Positions 1 to 11,109 of a stretch of 64,000 nucleotides of DNA are shown here, in pieces. Numbering within the stretch: the first letter of the stretch is position 1; each line of letters starts with the position of its first letter. The DNA lies in NCBI RefSeq assembly GCF_014851395.1, contig NW_024041150.1:49996183-50060182 (forward strand), in the 5' to 3' direction. The translations under genes were made by a program, and so were the position numbers. The notes beneath the pieces were generated by a model. That model was not told the DNA's origin. It made no database searches and worked only from the letters and a program-made list of their open reading frames with translations. This DNA is from Micropterus salmoides. Its lineage: Eukaryota > Chordata > Actinopteri > Centrarchiformes > Centrarchidae.

Positions 1-107
1 TCTAAACAAAGAGTGTAGGTAGAAAGGTAAACATTATATATTGTTGATCCCATCAGACACACACCTGTCGGCTCCCGCTGCCAACAGCTGGCTGCCACAA
101 ACACTAT

Positions 108-587
108 TTGTATTTGTACGGGATGGCACGGTTCCGCCAGGTTGGTCTCTCTAATGCTGGACCCAGTTCAGCACACAGGTCCAAGAGCACGACTCTTGGG
201 GATCTAAATCGAAGTATTAGCCAGTCATCATCATGGGCCAGGAAGTCTTCACGGACACTCTCTAATCCTTCCACTGGCGTTTTCCTCTGCAGAGCCAGAG
301 CAGCCGTGCAGCACTACGCACGAGTGTCACGCAGTGTTTACAGCGGTCATACGGACTATGCTTCACACCTCACCAGAATGGTGGCTTCAGTCAGCGGTGA
401 GAATGCAGATCTGCGTCTCAGTGCGCTCTGTGCGCCTGACAGTCTGTTCACTGCAGCGTGTTTACACACCAAAGCTAAATATGCACAGAGGATGTTATTA
501 GAAACTACTGACGCTCTCTGCTGCAACTCTTTAGTGCTGTTTGATGTTATCTCAGATTTTTATGATGATGACAATTCCATCAGTTAG
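108..587 (+). CDS. Unrecognised 159-residue open frame
   Basis: This frame is open for 159 codons and rich in Ser, Ala and Arg in its first half, with an acidic end (FYDDDNSIS). I recognise no domain, signal peptide or membrane segment. It is one of the few long frames here that is neither a zinc finger nor an obvious transposon. A possible acceptor (cctctgcag) lies inside it, so part could be an exon of a gene continuing outside the window. It could equally be a chance open frame or a fragment of an unknown repeat. No partner exon was identified. Confidence 0.2.
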   Translation: MYLYGMARFRQVGLSNAGPSSAHRSKSTTLGDLNRSISQSSSWARKSSRTLSNPSTGVFLCRARAAVQHYARVSRSVYSGHTDYASHLTRMVASVSGENADLRLSALCAPDSLFTAACLHTKAKYAQRMLLETTDALCCNSLVLFDVISDFYDDDNSIS

Positions 588-1430
588 CCGAGTCTGAAGA
601 GGACTCAGGTGCTAAATTCACGTCTAACATCGGGGAAAGGCAGCCGGGATCCTGCCGCCTGACATCATCCTGGCTTTAGGCTGGCAGGTCCATAACTGAC
701 CATGAGTGTCCGTGACCACACTCAGGTCCTCTCTGCTGCGCTCCGGGGGCTGATGGAATATTTAGCGGACACTGATTTAAGATTCGCCACTAATTTGGCT
801 TATTTTATTTCTTTTACACTTGAAAGGTGCAGTATGGAATAGTTCTGGCTCACTAGCAGCAGCACAAATAACACCGCTGGTTTGAATGTTTAGATGATAA
901 AGTGATAACATGTGATATGAAGTGCAGTTAAATATGTCAGAGACGTCATGATCTATTCCTCTCACGTTCAATTTTATTTGATATTAAACCACTACAGACA
1001 TGATCAGACTTTTGTTGTGTATTATTGTGACAGAATTAGGTTTTTGATTGACATCTGCACAGTAACTGCAGCGGAAACACTATTTTGAAACGTTTGGTGA
1101 GTTTTGGCACTTTGGAGTTCACTGACAGAGCCAGACAAAAGTTGGTGGAGGGTCCGCACATTCTCACGTTCATCCCACGTGTGCGTGAAAACCAGCGTAC
1201 GTAACCTTTTTGTGCGTAGGAAGCGTTTATACATGAGGCCCCAGAAGTCCAGGTCAGAGCAGAAGTTTTGAGGCGAGAAATCAAATATGTAGATGGAAGG
1301 AATCTAAGGAGGCGGCCTGCCGATCACGCTCACAGAGGTCCTACGGTAAGACAGCTGCAGCCTGTCTGTTATTCTGTCATTACATTTTGAGTTATTTAAA
1401 TCAAATCAAAGAACATTCTTGGCTTGTGAA
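588..1430. other. Intergenic stretch, nothing recognised
   Basis: No gene, RNA or family-specific repeat could be identified here. The short open frames on both strands overlap one another and carry no motif. Confidence 0.4.
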
Positions 1431-1690
1431 ACTTTAAAAAATAAATCTGCCGTTACTTTATTTTATTATTATTCTATCAGACATTACATTGTCAGTGAAC
1501 AGTTGTGGTTACAGTTCTTGATTTCTGTTGCTTTTATTTTACAGAATTCATATTTATGCACCAATAGACCAAAGCAAATTACTTGGAAGTTAAAACTTGT
1601 CAGTAAACCAGATTCTGATCTTTTTAGTTTGGGTGATAAAGCCTGGCTGTTTTTGGAGCTCTGCTCCCTCTGTGCTGGGGGGATTGTGCA
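1431..1690 (+). repeat. Dispersed repeat, copy 1 of a pair
   Basis: This stretch aligns by eye with 28312-28562 in the same orientation. The shared landmarks include a T-rich start, TTTATGCAC, a GTAAGTTAAAAC-like block, a GATAAAGC block and a final GGGGGGATT-like end. At the other copy it lies just upstream of a hAT-type transposase fragment, so it may be part of that hAT family. Identity is moderate with several indels, so this is an old copy. Confidence 0.5.
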
Positions 1691-1836
1691 ATATTGCGAC
1701 AGTCATTTCCTGTTAGAGCCCAACCGCAGTCTTTGATCTGAGATAACACTAACCTGTCAAAAATAATGCACTAAGCAAGTAAGTACACAGTGTACGCAGT
1801 GTACTGCATGTTAGTGTACTCAGACCAGAACACGTC

Positions 1837-1900
1837 CAATGATGTGTTGCAGTAATCCAGTCTGGAGGAGACAAAGGCCTGGACCAGCTTTTCAGCAGTA
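1837..1900 (-). mobile_element. Short L2-like LINE fragment
   Basis: Read on the minus strand this encodes AEKLVQAFVSSRLDYCN, matching the conserved block downstream of the reverse transcriptase in L2/Rex-like LINEs. The same block occurs in the large LINE at 45-47 kb as AEKLVHAFVTSRLDYCN. Only this island is recognisable, and the coding frame breaks on both sides. Confidence 0.7.
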
Positions 1901-2373
1901 CAATGATGATTACTGTGATTATTGATTACTGTGATTTTCACAATAACTCTGTCATTACTGTAATTATGCATTATATACACACAATGTGTTACTGTGTATT
2001 AGTATTATATTAAACCCCAAACAGAAAATCCTCCCCCACAACCAGTGTTGGGAAAGTTACTCAAAAATTGTATATAATATATTACTCCTTAAAAAAGTAA
2101 TATTATTACTTTACTTATTACTGGATGATAAGGGTGATCAGCGTTGATAATTATCAAAATAGGCTAATTATGGGGAACACTGCTTTCACTACCCCACCCC
2201 CTGCCTTGACCCCCAAACAAAGCCTCTCTCTGGACTTATTAACTAATATCATATTCATAACAACAGCAGGGAGTATGTTTTTACAAAGCAAATAGCCTAG
2301 GCCTAACGTTTGTTAACACCACTGGCTGAAATACAAAACTAAAGCAAGTAAATCCCGACTTTTAAACAGCTGT

Positions 2374-4841
2374 TCTATCTCACACAGGCTCTGCCCTCTA
2401 CTGGACTCTATGTGTACTACCTTCTCCAATCACATGCACGCACTTGCCCACTTAAATTTTATCGTGCACATAGCCGACCAATAGTCGTCGCTACCGATAC
2501 GTGCGTGACATGTAAGTAGCAGTGTCCCTACTGCCTCAGCATTCTTTTTTCTACAGCAACTGGCGAACTGCTCACTGAATTGACCAGCTCAATGGATGGA
2601 GTCGCCGCTAGAAAATCTGTTTTGTGGGTGCGGTGACCCATGTCCTGCCCGGACGAGTCCAGGCCCCCACCCCCCGCCGGCCGACATGCAGCTGGGGACT
2701 CTGCCACAAGACGCCATTGCCTGACTGCCAAGTCCGCGGGGCCACAATGGTCCACTTCCAAGACGTGACAGCCGAGAAACGAGCAGTTATTACTGTGAAA
2801 ACTGGGCAATGCAGCATTCTGCTGTAACTCTGCATTCCCAGTGTGCCCACGAGGACTCGCACAGGCTCGTTGCTAGCTCACCGGTGGTGAAAGCATGTTA
2901 CATAAACAGACACACCACCCTGCCAACATGTCTTTCGCAGAGCAGTCACAGCGCAGCTAGGCTAGTCTGCAACAGCTGGAGAGAGACAGCCAAAGTCAAG
3001 GCCTCTCTCGGTATAGAAGGACAAAATAGATTGCTCTCTGCTTCGGTTGGTTTCGTTTCCTCCATGAGCGGCTCGTAGCGCCTGTTGCAGCAGGCGAGGC
3101 TGTCTACCCTGCCACTGCTTCACATGAAAGCTGTGAGCTTGAGGCTGACGTCAACGCCGAGTGACGTGTCAACCACAGTCACACCGGCAGTGGTACATTC
3201 AAGGCCGCGCTTCAGTCTCCACAAAACTGCACGTTCACCGATGCTAAGCTAATGATCCGACCTACAGCACACACTGCTCTCCTTGCTAATCTCGAGAGAG
3301 AGAGAGAGAGAGAGAGAGACAGTGGGAGGGCCCGTGTCTTTGCTGCGCGAGTCAAACCACTGGGACAGAAGCCCATGTCCCACATCCCTCTCCTGGTGGC
3401 ATCCGAGCGAGACAGTAGTAGGACCAGGGATTCCTCCTTGATAGCTGGCTGTCCGGCCTGCACAACGTGTCGCCTACATCGCCTGGCAGTCGAATGAAGG
3501 GCGGCTGCCATGATGGTGACACAATGCAGCAATGCAAGCTAACTCTGTGTTCCTGTCGTGCACTCATGAGTCCACGGGAACACTGCTAGCACTCTGTGTG
3601 AGTGTGTGTGTTCCTAAAACACAAAACCACATTGTCAACATATATGCTCAACCGAACCAGAGCAGCGTTCAGCTGACTAGCTGCAACAGCATGAGTCGAG
3701 CTAACACCAATCTAGGTCAGATATAGCTGGAGATACGCAACCAGACAACACGTCTCTTCCATCAGTGTGGCCTGTGGAACTTATCACACTGAACAGCGGC
3801 TCAGCGAGCTGTGGTGCGTTCAAGGACCCCATGGATCAACAGACAGTGGGGTATTCAAGTACACCACAGAGCAGCAAGCTGTGGTGCATTCAAAGACACC
3901 AGGGAGTAACCGGCTCTGGTGCGTTCAGGGACACTATAGCCCGTTCGACGTCGGCCCCCCCTTGAGCTAAACTTCCATTTATGGAAAGTTTGGCGGTGGA
4001 GAGTGTCGAAGATGTGTTGTTCATGTGTACACATTTTCATGCAGAATGGCGACGCCGTTGCATGCTGACAAGCTGGGTGGACAGCATTCTGAGACGAGGC
4101 TACTCTCTTCAGTTCTGCTGCATACCTCCTGTTTTTTCTGGGTATAATGGAAGCCAGTCTATCCTCTTAGGAGGAAGTGGAATTCCTGGCTGCAGAGATC
4201 CAGTAACTTCTGCTGAAGCACACAGGACCCATTTGATGCACTGGTCAGCTGTTCGTCTGTTTCAGTGCAGTCAGTAAAACCCTGTCCAAGAAGAGCCTGG
4301 CCAGCTGGCTTTGTGAGTCAATCTCTCAAGCCTGTACACGGGCGGGAACAGACATAGCGCTGCTTGCACATTCCACTCGGAAGTTTGGAAGTGTCTACGA
4401 CCCTTATTCAGCAGGGTGTGTGTCGAAGAGATCTGCTCAATGGCATCTTGGCCCTTACTGTGCCCGTTTGTGCGTTTCTATCTCTTGGATATATCGGGCT
4501 CGTTCTCGGGATCCAGCTCGCAAGTGCAACCTAGGATCTGAAAAGTGAGGATCTAGTAACTACTGGGTGTAGAGGGGGAACATATGCTGGCAGTGCCTAA
4601 CATTTCAGTGAGAAGTCAGGGCAGTGCAGGTGTTAATGGTCAGGCCAAGCCCCTATCGGTCCAGCGGCCTTCTCAGGGGTGTCCCACCATTCTGTCTCTA
4701 GGTGATGTGGTGGTCTTGGGCTTTGGCCGGCCTGTGGCCAACCGGGTTGGTGTGGTGGACTTTGGCTAGGGCGGACAGTCATCGGGCTCCACCCACTGTA
4801 ACCATAGAGTCAAGTAGAGGGCGGAGTCTGTGTGAGATAGA
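2374..4841. repeat. Inner inverted repeat inside the hAT element
   Basis: The 39 bases at 2374-2412 are the reverse complement of 4803-4841 with three mismatches. They may be the ends of a second element nested in the hAT, or part of the hAT's own subterminal structure. No clear target duplication was seen around them. Confidence 0.7.
3294..3319 (+). repeat. (GA)n microsatellite
   Basis: This is an uninterrupted GA dinucleotide run of about 13 units inside the hAT element. It explains the Ser/Leu and Glu/Arg runs in the conceptual translations of this stretch. Confidence 0.95.
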
Positions 4842-5231
4842 ATGAAGGCTATGATATGGTAACCCTAGTTCTATAAGCACAGGCTGAGCCCTCTACCGAT
4901 GAGCCCTGCCACTCTGACGCCGTCTGCTGAAGAGGTGGTCAGATGCTGAGGAAGTAGGGTCACAAAGAACGCCTCTCTCCTTAGTTCTCCTTTCTTCCTT
5001 TGGTGTTTTGCTAACAGCGGACATAAACAACATATTCCAGTCCCGCAGAGCTGCAGCACAGTCGTGGATTCACGTCAAGGATGGTGCATTCAGTAACGAG
5101 TAACGCAGCGTTACTTGTCTCAGTAACTTTAATAATATTACTGTTTTAGAAAAGTAATTAGTTACACATCTAGTTAGTGGGAAAAGTAATGTTATTACAG
5201 TAATGCGTTACTGCCCAACACTGCCCACAAC

Positions 5232-6280
5232 CAGAAAAACTAAATGTTCAAACACACCCAGAGTGGGTGGAGGGAGGTCAGGAGGAGGGCAGAAAAATTA
5301 ACAAACTCTTCAACAGCAAAGTCAGGAGAGGAGGCCACAGGCAGGGGGGCCTGCAACCGGTGACAGGGCAGCTGAACTGGAGGCCGGCGTCGACACAGCT
5401 GGGCTGGAGCTGGGCTGGAGGCCGGAGACAGGAGGTCTGGCAGTATTGGTTAATACTTCAGTGATGTTAAAAGGGAAGACGTCTCCAACCTCTCCAGGTT
5501 CTTTATGGAGGTTGTGGATGTGATGGTCCTGCAGCAGGAGTGTAACTCAGCCCTACGTGAATCACCCGGAGCAAAAGAGACACGAGAAGACGCTGCTGCG
5601 AGTGAGAGAAAGCGGGGCTATGTGGGCACTGCAGCGATGTGTGTGTCAACTCGCTTTAAATTCAATATCTGCACTCGTAACATCTTCTGGGGCCCCACCT
5701 TCAATCAAAGGAGAAATGAAAGAAATTAGATTCATCAGTCTTATTACCTGAGCTGTGAATTCCCAATACATTGATCCTTAGTTTCTGCTTCGAAAAAATA
5801 TTCACAGACAAAGACTTTCAACTTCTAATTACCTCAAATTTGATGCTCCCATCATCAGAACTGCACCAACCATCAAACAGCATGTGCTGAGTGAGATTAT
5901 TACATCACTGAACCACTGATTGGACATTAATTCACACTTGGGTTAAAAAGAGAACTCTTCCCAAGACACTTTATTCAGAACGCATCTTGAGGATTTCTGT
6001 CCATCTGCTGAGTTTCTTCTCCGACTTCACCAGAGTGAGAGACGTCATCTGAGACATCCCAGAGAGAGAGATCAGAAGGGAAGGGCTGACAGCTCCTTTT
6101 GATTCTTTGTCCTCATGATGTTTATTCAGTCTTCCAGGTAAAACTTCAGTCTCCCTCCCTGGGAGAGATCCTCCCTGGATTTTTCATGTTCAGCTTCTCC
6201 TTGTTTATTGGACAAACAACTTGCGGGAACCCTCTGACCGTTCCCGGTAAGGTGGGATTACTCGTGACGACGGTAATCAT
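5232..6280. other. Intergenic stretch, no gene recognised
   Basis: The stretch from the hAT target duplication to the first MITE has only short frames without motifs. Some of it (about 5950-6250) reads like old repeat or leader-type sequence, but I could not assign it. Confidence 0.35.
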
Positions 6281-6326
6281 CCAGTGTTAAGCGCTGCCTC
6301 TGGCGGTCAGGAAGAATGAAAAAGAA

Positions 6327-6549
6327 CGAGAGTTACGTATGTAACTACGGTTGTTACATTTATGGGACATTTTTCTTGATGACATGGGCTTATATAAGCT
6401 ATGCCCCACATCATCCCAGGTCACAGGTGAATTTCTTCATATTAAATACTCGACCTGCACGTGCGCGAGACGGATAACATCCAATGTTAAGCACTGCCTC
6501 TGGCGGTCATCCAGAATTCATAGAACCGTAGTTACATACATAACTCTCG
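6327..6549. mobile_element. 223-bp MITE with 24-bp terminal inverted repeats
   Basis: The left end CGAGAGTTACGTATGTAACT (6327 onward) is mirrored at 6526-6549, giving 24-bp near-perfect terminal inverted repeats. Nothing inside is coding. Related ends (GTATGTAACTACGGTTCTAT followed by CTGGATGACCGCCAGAG) recur at 7295-7345, and a CTGCCTCTGGCGGTCA motif lies at both 6294-6310 and 6493-6510. A family of these non-autonomous elements therefore appears to have inserted here repeatedly. Confidence 0.75.
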
Positions 6550-7294
6550 ATTTACACATTTAAAGATTTGAATTAACTTAACAGATTCTGTAGCTGTGTA
6601 ACAAAAAATTTTACACATTCAAACATTCTAATGGACAAGTACAAAACAATTCCACAACTACAAATGCTTTTCACACAGCTACAATACATTTGGGACTATA
6701 TTTATTCCACAGTCCTGCAGCCAGATCAGCATGTTAACTCAAAACCTCACCTTCTTTTGTGGTTATGCAGGCATAATACGTATATTGATTAGTGTACGTT
6801 TCAGTTGTGCATTGCAAAGCCAGTCTCTCAGTCACTTGATGGACACCAGAGCTCATGAGATGTTGATTTTTAAGATGGTGGTATCAGGTTCTCTTAAAAC
6901 TGTCTCAGGTTGTCAGAGTTGGCTCTTGACCTTTCTTGCAGGTCTGTCAAATCAAGAAACTGTCATCCAACTGTCATTCCATTACTGACCTCCTGAGTTC
7001 TGTTAAGGTCACGGGACAGCAGAGGTTCCTTTGGAAGTTCACTGGACAGATTTAAAATTCTTCATTATATGTTCATTATTCGTTGAATAAACAAGTGGAG
7101 AAACAAGAAATGCAGATGCTTCGTGCTCCAGGGCTCACTGAACGATAAACTAGTTTCACACGTAGAAGATTTTGGAGCAAGGTGTGACACAAAGCTCTGC
7201 ACCACTGTCTCTATAAGACCAGATGCTAACACTTTCTATGAAGGTCATCGCTATAATGACTTATTTATATATTTATAACACGATATAATGCTTA

Positions 7295-7345
7295 AGTATG
7301 TAACTACGGTTCTATGAATTCTGGATGACCGCCAGAGTTCAGAGT
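7295..7345 (+). mobile_element. Fragment of the same MITE family
   Basis: This carries the block GTATGTAACTACGGTTCTAT and then CTGGATGACCGCCAGAG. That is the reverse complement of the right end of the MITE at 6327-6549. Only one end is visible. Confidence 0.65.
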
Positions 7346-7920
7346 TCATAACCTTTTGACTTAATGTTTTATAAGTAATACCAGTTTATACCAATATGCG
7401 CCAAGAATCTATGACCATGTTCCACAGTTAATTACAGCATCGACTCTGCCTCGTTATAAATACACTTCAATCACAATTTAGAATTAGTGATATAAAATGG
7501 AATAGCTTATAGAAATGTTTAATCTTATACAGCATGTCTTTGTTTTAAGTGTTAAAATGTCTGTCCCTATTATTACAGGTGGACATCATACCATGTGAAC
7601 TAATTATAAGAACTTATAACATGTATTTGTTTGCTTTAAGTAACAGTACACACATTTTGCATAGAAAAAAACTTTTATTTATGTTTCTTCACTTTATGAA
7701 CAATCTGTATGAATTTTGAACATTTTGCATTTTAGCACAAAAACACAACATAATTAGGCTACATTAGGGAAACTCGAGAGAGATTACTCAAGAGAAGACC
7801 TGTTGCCAACCATGGACAGGCCCTAACAGATGCACTGGACAATTGGAGACATCATGGCTCCACAAAACTTTTTAAAGAACATTTTAAAGTAATTGAATGG
7901 GAAAACTGACTGGGCAGTAG

Positions 7921-8345
7921 GGATGAGAATCTCTTGGCACCTCACGGTTTGATTTGATTAAAATTCAAAGGGCGGCGATCCATCTTGATGCATCTTTTTT
8001 TTACTTTTCTAGCCTCAGCTCCTCCTGGTCACCAGCGTCCTTCCTTTAACAACCAGTTGTCAGACTCCTCTGGACACTGAAATATAATTTAACTATCAGG
8101 ATGTACAGTATGTGTACAGGACACCACACCAGTGTAGCTTGAACCTGATGTTGTCATTTCTCGACAAGTTAGGTGGTAATGTCACGCAACTAATTACATT
8201 ACTCAGTACTAATTTAGCTAACTTGACATTACAGCCAAAAGAAAACAACGTGCTGTACAGGCGAAATGTTAGCTAGGGCTAACCGCCTTCACTTTTCCAG
8301 TGGTTGCAGAAACAACAGACTCAACGGACAGACTGTGCCTACACT
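7921..8345 (+). repeat. Dispersed repeat, paired with 40330-40660
   Basis: Both copies share, in order, a CTCAGCTCCTCC block, a CAGTCTGTACAGGAC-like block, ACCTGATGTTNTCA, and GCTAACCGnCTTCACTTTTC. This copy starts with an AGGGATGAGAATC-like end typical of fish DNA transposons. No coding content is visible. It lies just downstream of gene A's finger exon. Confidence 0.5.
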
Positions 8346-8431
8346 GCACATTTACTCAAATTTCCAAATCAAACTTCCTCAGCTGTCATCACATGATGTT
8401 AGTCCAGCACTGTCACATGATAACAGGTGGT

Positions 8432-8437
8432 TTTATT
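8432..8437 (-). promoter_or_regulatory. Candidate poly(A) signal of gene A
   Basis: AATAAA on the minus strand, about 40 bp past gene A's stop, in the context CCTGAATAAAACCACC. The paralogous 3' end of gene D reads CCTGAATACACCCACC (63733 onward), so the signal is intact in A and AATACA in D. Confidence 0.6.
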
Positions 8438-8478
8438 CAGGACAGATGAAAAACGCTAGTTCGGCTCTGTGAAAACTG

Positions 8479-9600
8479 TCACTCTGATGCTTTGTGGATG
8501 CATTTGTGTCTTCTAAGGGTTCTCCTGTCTGTATAAGATTTGCAACATAGGCCACAGCTGTACGGTTTCTCTCCACTGTGAACACGTTGGTGGATTTTTA
8601 GGTTACCTGATGTAGTGAAAGTTTTTCCACACTGGTCACAGCTGTACGGTTTCTCTCCAGTGTGAACACGTTGGTGGTTTTTTAGGGACTCTGATCTACT
8701 GAAAGTTTTTCCACACTGTTCACACCAGTACGGTTTCTCTCCAGTGTGAACATGTTGGTGGATTTTTAGGTTACCTGATGTAGAGAAAATTTTTCCACAC
8801 TGGTCACAGCTGTACAGTTTCTCTCCATTGTGAACACGTTGGTGGATTTTCCGGTTACTTGATGTAGTGAAAGTTTTCCCACACTGTTCACACCAGTACG
8901 GTTTCTCTCCAGTGTGAACACGTTCGTGGATTTTTAGGTCACCTGATTGAGCAAACCTTTTTCCACACTGCTCACAGCTGTATGGTTTCTCTCCAGTGTG
9001 AACACGTTGGTGTTTTTTTAGGGCACCTGATGTAGTGAAAGTTTTTCCACACGGTTCACATCTGTACATTTTCTCCCCAGTGTGAACACGTTGGTGGATT
9101 TTTAGGTGACTTGACTGAGCAAAATATTTCCCACACTGTTCACACCTGTATATTTTCTCTCCAGTGTGAACACGTTGGTGGTGTTTAAGGCTAGATGACT
9201 GAGTGAAATTTTTTCCACACTGTTCACACCTGTACGGTTTCTCTCCAGTGTGAACACGGTGGTGGTCTATTAGATGAATTAGTCTAGTGAAAGCTTTCCC
9301 ACACTGGTCGCAGCTGTATGGTTTCTCTCCAGTGTGAACACGTAGATGGATTTTTAGGGCACCTGATGTAGTGTAAGCTTTTCCACACTGGTCACAGCTG
9401 TATGGTTTCTCTCCAGTGTGAACACGTAGGTGGATTTTTAGGGCACCTGATGTAGTGCAAGCTTTCCCACACTGGTCACAGCTGTACGGTTTCTCTCCAG
9501 TGTGAAGTCTTTGATGAATCTTCAAATATCCAGATGATGTGAAGGATTTGTCACAGTGCTGACAGCGGTGATGTTTGAGTCCATCTTCTCCTGTCTTTCT
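8479..9600 (-). CDS. ZNF gene A, finger exon (13 C2H2 fingers)
   Basis: This is the last coding exon of a C2H2 zinc-finger protein, presumably a nuclear sequence-specific DNA-binding factor. The exon starts at 9600 after the acceptor GTTGATATAG. In phase 0 it reads RKTGEDGLKHH into the first finger (HRCQHCDKSF), then twelve more fingers joined by TGEKP-type linkers, ending HKCIHKASE and stop. Helix residues (-1,2,3,6) for fingers 1-13 are SGYI, TGAI, TGAI, RIHD, QSSH, QSHI, TGAK, QGDI, TSNI, TGNI, RESN, TGNI, DRTR. Oddities: finger 2 has Cys at the conserved Phe position, and finger 9 has Arg in place of the core Leu. Fingers 2 and 3 share the same helix. There is no Met before finger 1, so the start must come from an upstream exon; the phase-0 exon at 16192-16124 fits. 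No KRAB or BTB domain is seen. Confidence 0.93.
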   Translation of the reverse strand, partial: RKTGEDGLKHHRCQHCDKSFTSSGYLKIHQRLHTGEKPYSCDQCGKACTTSGALKIHLRVHTGEKPYSCDQCGKAYTTSGALKIHLRVHTGEKPYSCDQCGKAFTRLIHLIDHHRVHTGEKPYRCEQCGKNFTQSSSLKHHQRVHTGEKIYRCEQCGKYFAQSSHLKIHQRVHTGEKMYRCEPCGKTFTTSGALKKHQRVHTGEKPYSCEQCGKRFAQSGDLKIHERVHTGEKPYWCEQCGKTFTTSSNRKIHQRVHNGEKLYSCDQCGKIFSTSGNLKIHQHVHTGEKPYWCEQCGKTFSRSESLKNHQRVHTGEKPYSCDQCGKTFTTSGNLKIHQRVHSGEKPYSCGLCCKSYTDRRTLRRHKCIHKASE

Positions 9601-9877
9601 CTATATCAACAGAGAGAAATAGTAAGTCAGATGTCATGGTGGAGCAAGCCATCTAAAACCGTGAATGACACATGGCACATCTTTGAAATCACACAACATA
9701 CTGTACCACATAATGAGTACACACACTCAGTATGTATTGAATACTAAATAAGTAACAGAGGTGGACAGCAACAAATTACAATTATGTTACTGCAGTTGAG
9801 TACATTGTACTTTTTAAATCTGTACTTTTACTTGCAATATAAGATCCATAACTATGTTTTCAGTGGTGTCTAAAAGC

Positions 9878-9965
9878 AAGGCAAGGCAGGTTTATTTGTA
9901 TAGCACATTTCAACAAGATAATTCAGTGCTTTACATAAAACAAAAGCAACAGGGAAATATATAAA
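9878..9965 (-). mobile_element. LINE/SINE 3'-tail fragment
   Basis: The string GGTTTATTTGTATAGCACAT followed by a CAGTGCTTTACATAAA block is the reverse complement of the common 3' tail of teleost L2-like LINEs and related SINEs. Only the tail is present. Confidence 0.6.
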
Positions 9966-10980
9966 AGCTTTCAAAGTTAAATAGAGAACAAAAACAGGCA
10001 GGTCTCCCACCTTTGCTTATTTTACTCCTTTGATTCCCCATGTCCCACTCTATCCCCCTTAGTTATTACTTAGGGACTCTAACCCTAAGGGGACTCTAAG
10101 TCTTCTTTAGATACAGTCGTCACTGTAAATCCAGATTGTCCAGGCTACAAACTCTGGTAAAAGCGGTTGACAGCGGGAGCCTGTAAACAAGTTACTTAAG
10201 GCCTCTAACCCTAAGACCTTTACATAATGAACCGGTCGCTGTATTTTGTCAGCATGTTTCTACAATAGCTGACAACGAACGAACAAAGTGTTTTAAAGTT
10301 TTAGCTAAGCTGGCCATAATCACAGAGACGTGTTTCCCCTGTCAGTGGTGTGAAATATGGATTAATTTCATGTCGCCTACTTATTCTCAAGCCTGTGGTT
10401 TGGCTTTGCCGGTCATGTTCGCAATACAATCAGTTGATCAGTTACGTTAATTGGCAGCATGGAAGCATCAGCCAGCTAAACCTTTACTGCCTTGATAGAA
10501 AAATCATGTAAGGTTATTTGGATTGGTTTATTGTCCAGCGCTGTGCTTTGACTTGTGGTGTTAACTTCATGTAGTTACTCTCTCTCCAGCGCTCTGTTTT
10601 GGCTTTGTCCGTTACGTTCGTGAGACAATCAGCTGATCACTAATTAGCAAGAAAACAGCAGCTTCCAGTGACGAAGCTCAGATCAGCCAATGAAACTTTG
10701 AAAAACTATTTAGCTGGATTGTAATTTCAAGTAGTTATGTTCCAGTGCTCAGTTGTGGCTTTGTTACGTGGACAGAAATGTGCCGATGAATATTACTGAC
10801 AATAATAGTAACAGCAGGAACGCTCAGATCAGCAGCTAAACTTCCCACTTTACTGCCCTGGTGGAAAACATGCATTTCTTTTCACTGCTAATTGTGATAT
10901 AAAACAAGACCCTGTGCCTATCAAGTGACCAATAATGAATACTTTCAGAATTTGCATTAAAAAACATTATTGGCTATTGA

Positions 10981-11109
10981 TCACAACAACAGTTATCTCA
11001 CAGCGTTTCATAAAAGAGCAGGTCTAGACCGTACTCTGTGATGTTATTTACAGAAACCCAACAACTCCCACCAAGAGCAAGCACTAGGCGACAGAGGCAA
11101 GGAAAAACT
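10981..11109 (-). mobile_element. L2-like LINE 3'-UTR fragment
   Basis: This 129-bp stretch matches the 3' untranslated region of the large LINE (about 44523-44650) nearly base for base, in the same orientation. Shared landmarks are AACAACAGTTATCTCACAGC, GAGCAGGTCTAGACCGTACT and GGCAAGGAAAAACT. It stops abruptly where the Tc1-type sequence begins. Confidence 0.85.

Larger units (their letters stand above)
2035..5231. mobile_element. 3.18-kb hAT-type element with perfect 8-bp TSD
   Basis: The element spans 2043-5223. It begins CAGTGTTGGG and ends CCCAACACTG, an exact 10-bp terminal inverted repeat. It is flanked on both sides by the identical 8-bp duplication CCCACAAC (2035-2042 and 5224-5231). 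Eight-base duplications with CAGTG-type ends are the hallmark of hAT transposons. The subterminal regions are rich in GTTAC/GTAAC motifs. I see no transposase: the longest internal frames are about 110 codons and motif-free. This makes it a large non-autonomous element moved in trans. It also contains an inner 39-bp inverted repeat and a (GA)n tract. Confidence 0.88.

Noticed and set aside
3212..3532. 106-codon minus-strand frame as a protein
   Set aside because: Its Leu/Ser run is the GA microsatellite inside a hAT element and there are no conserved motifs.
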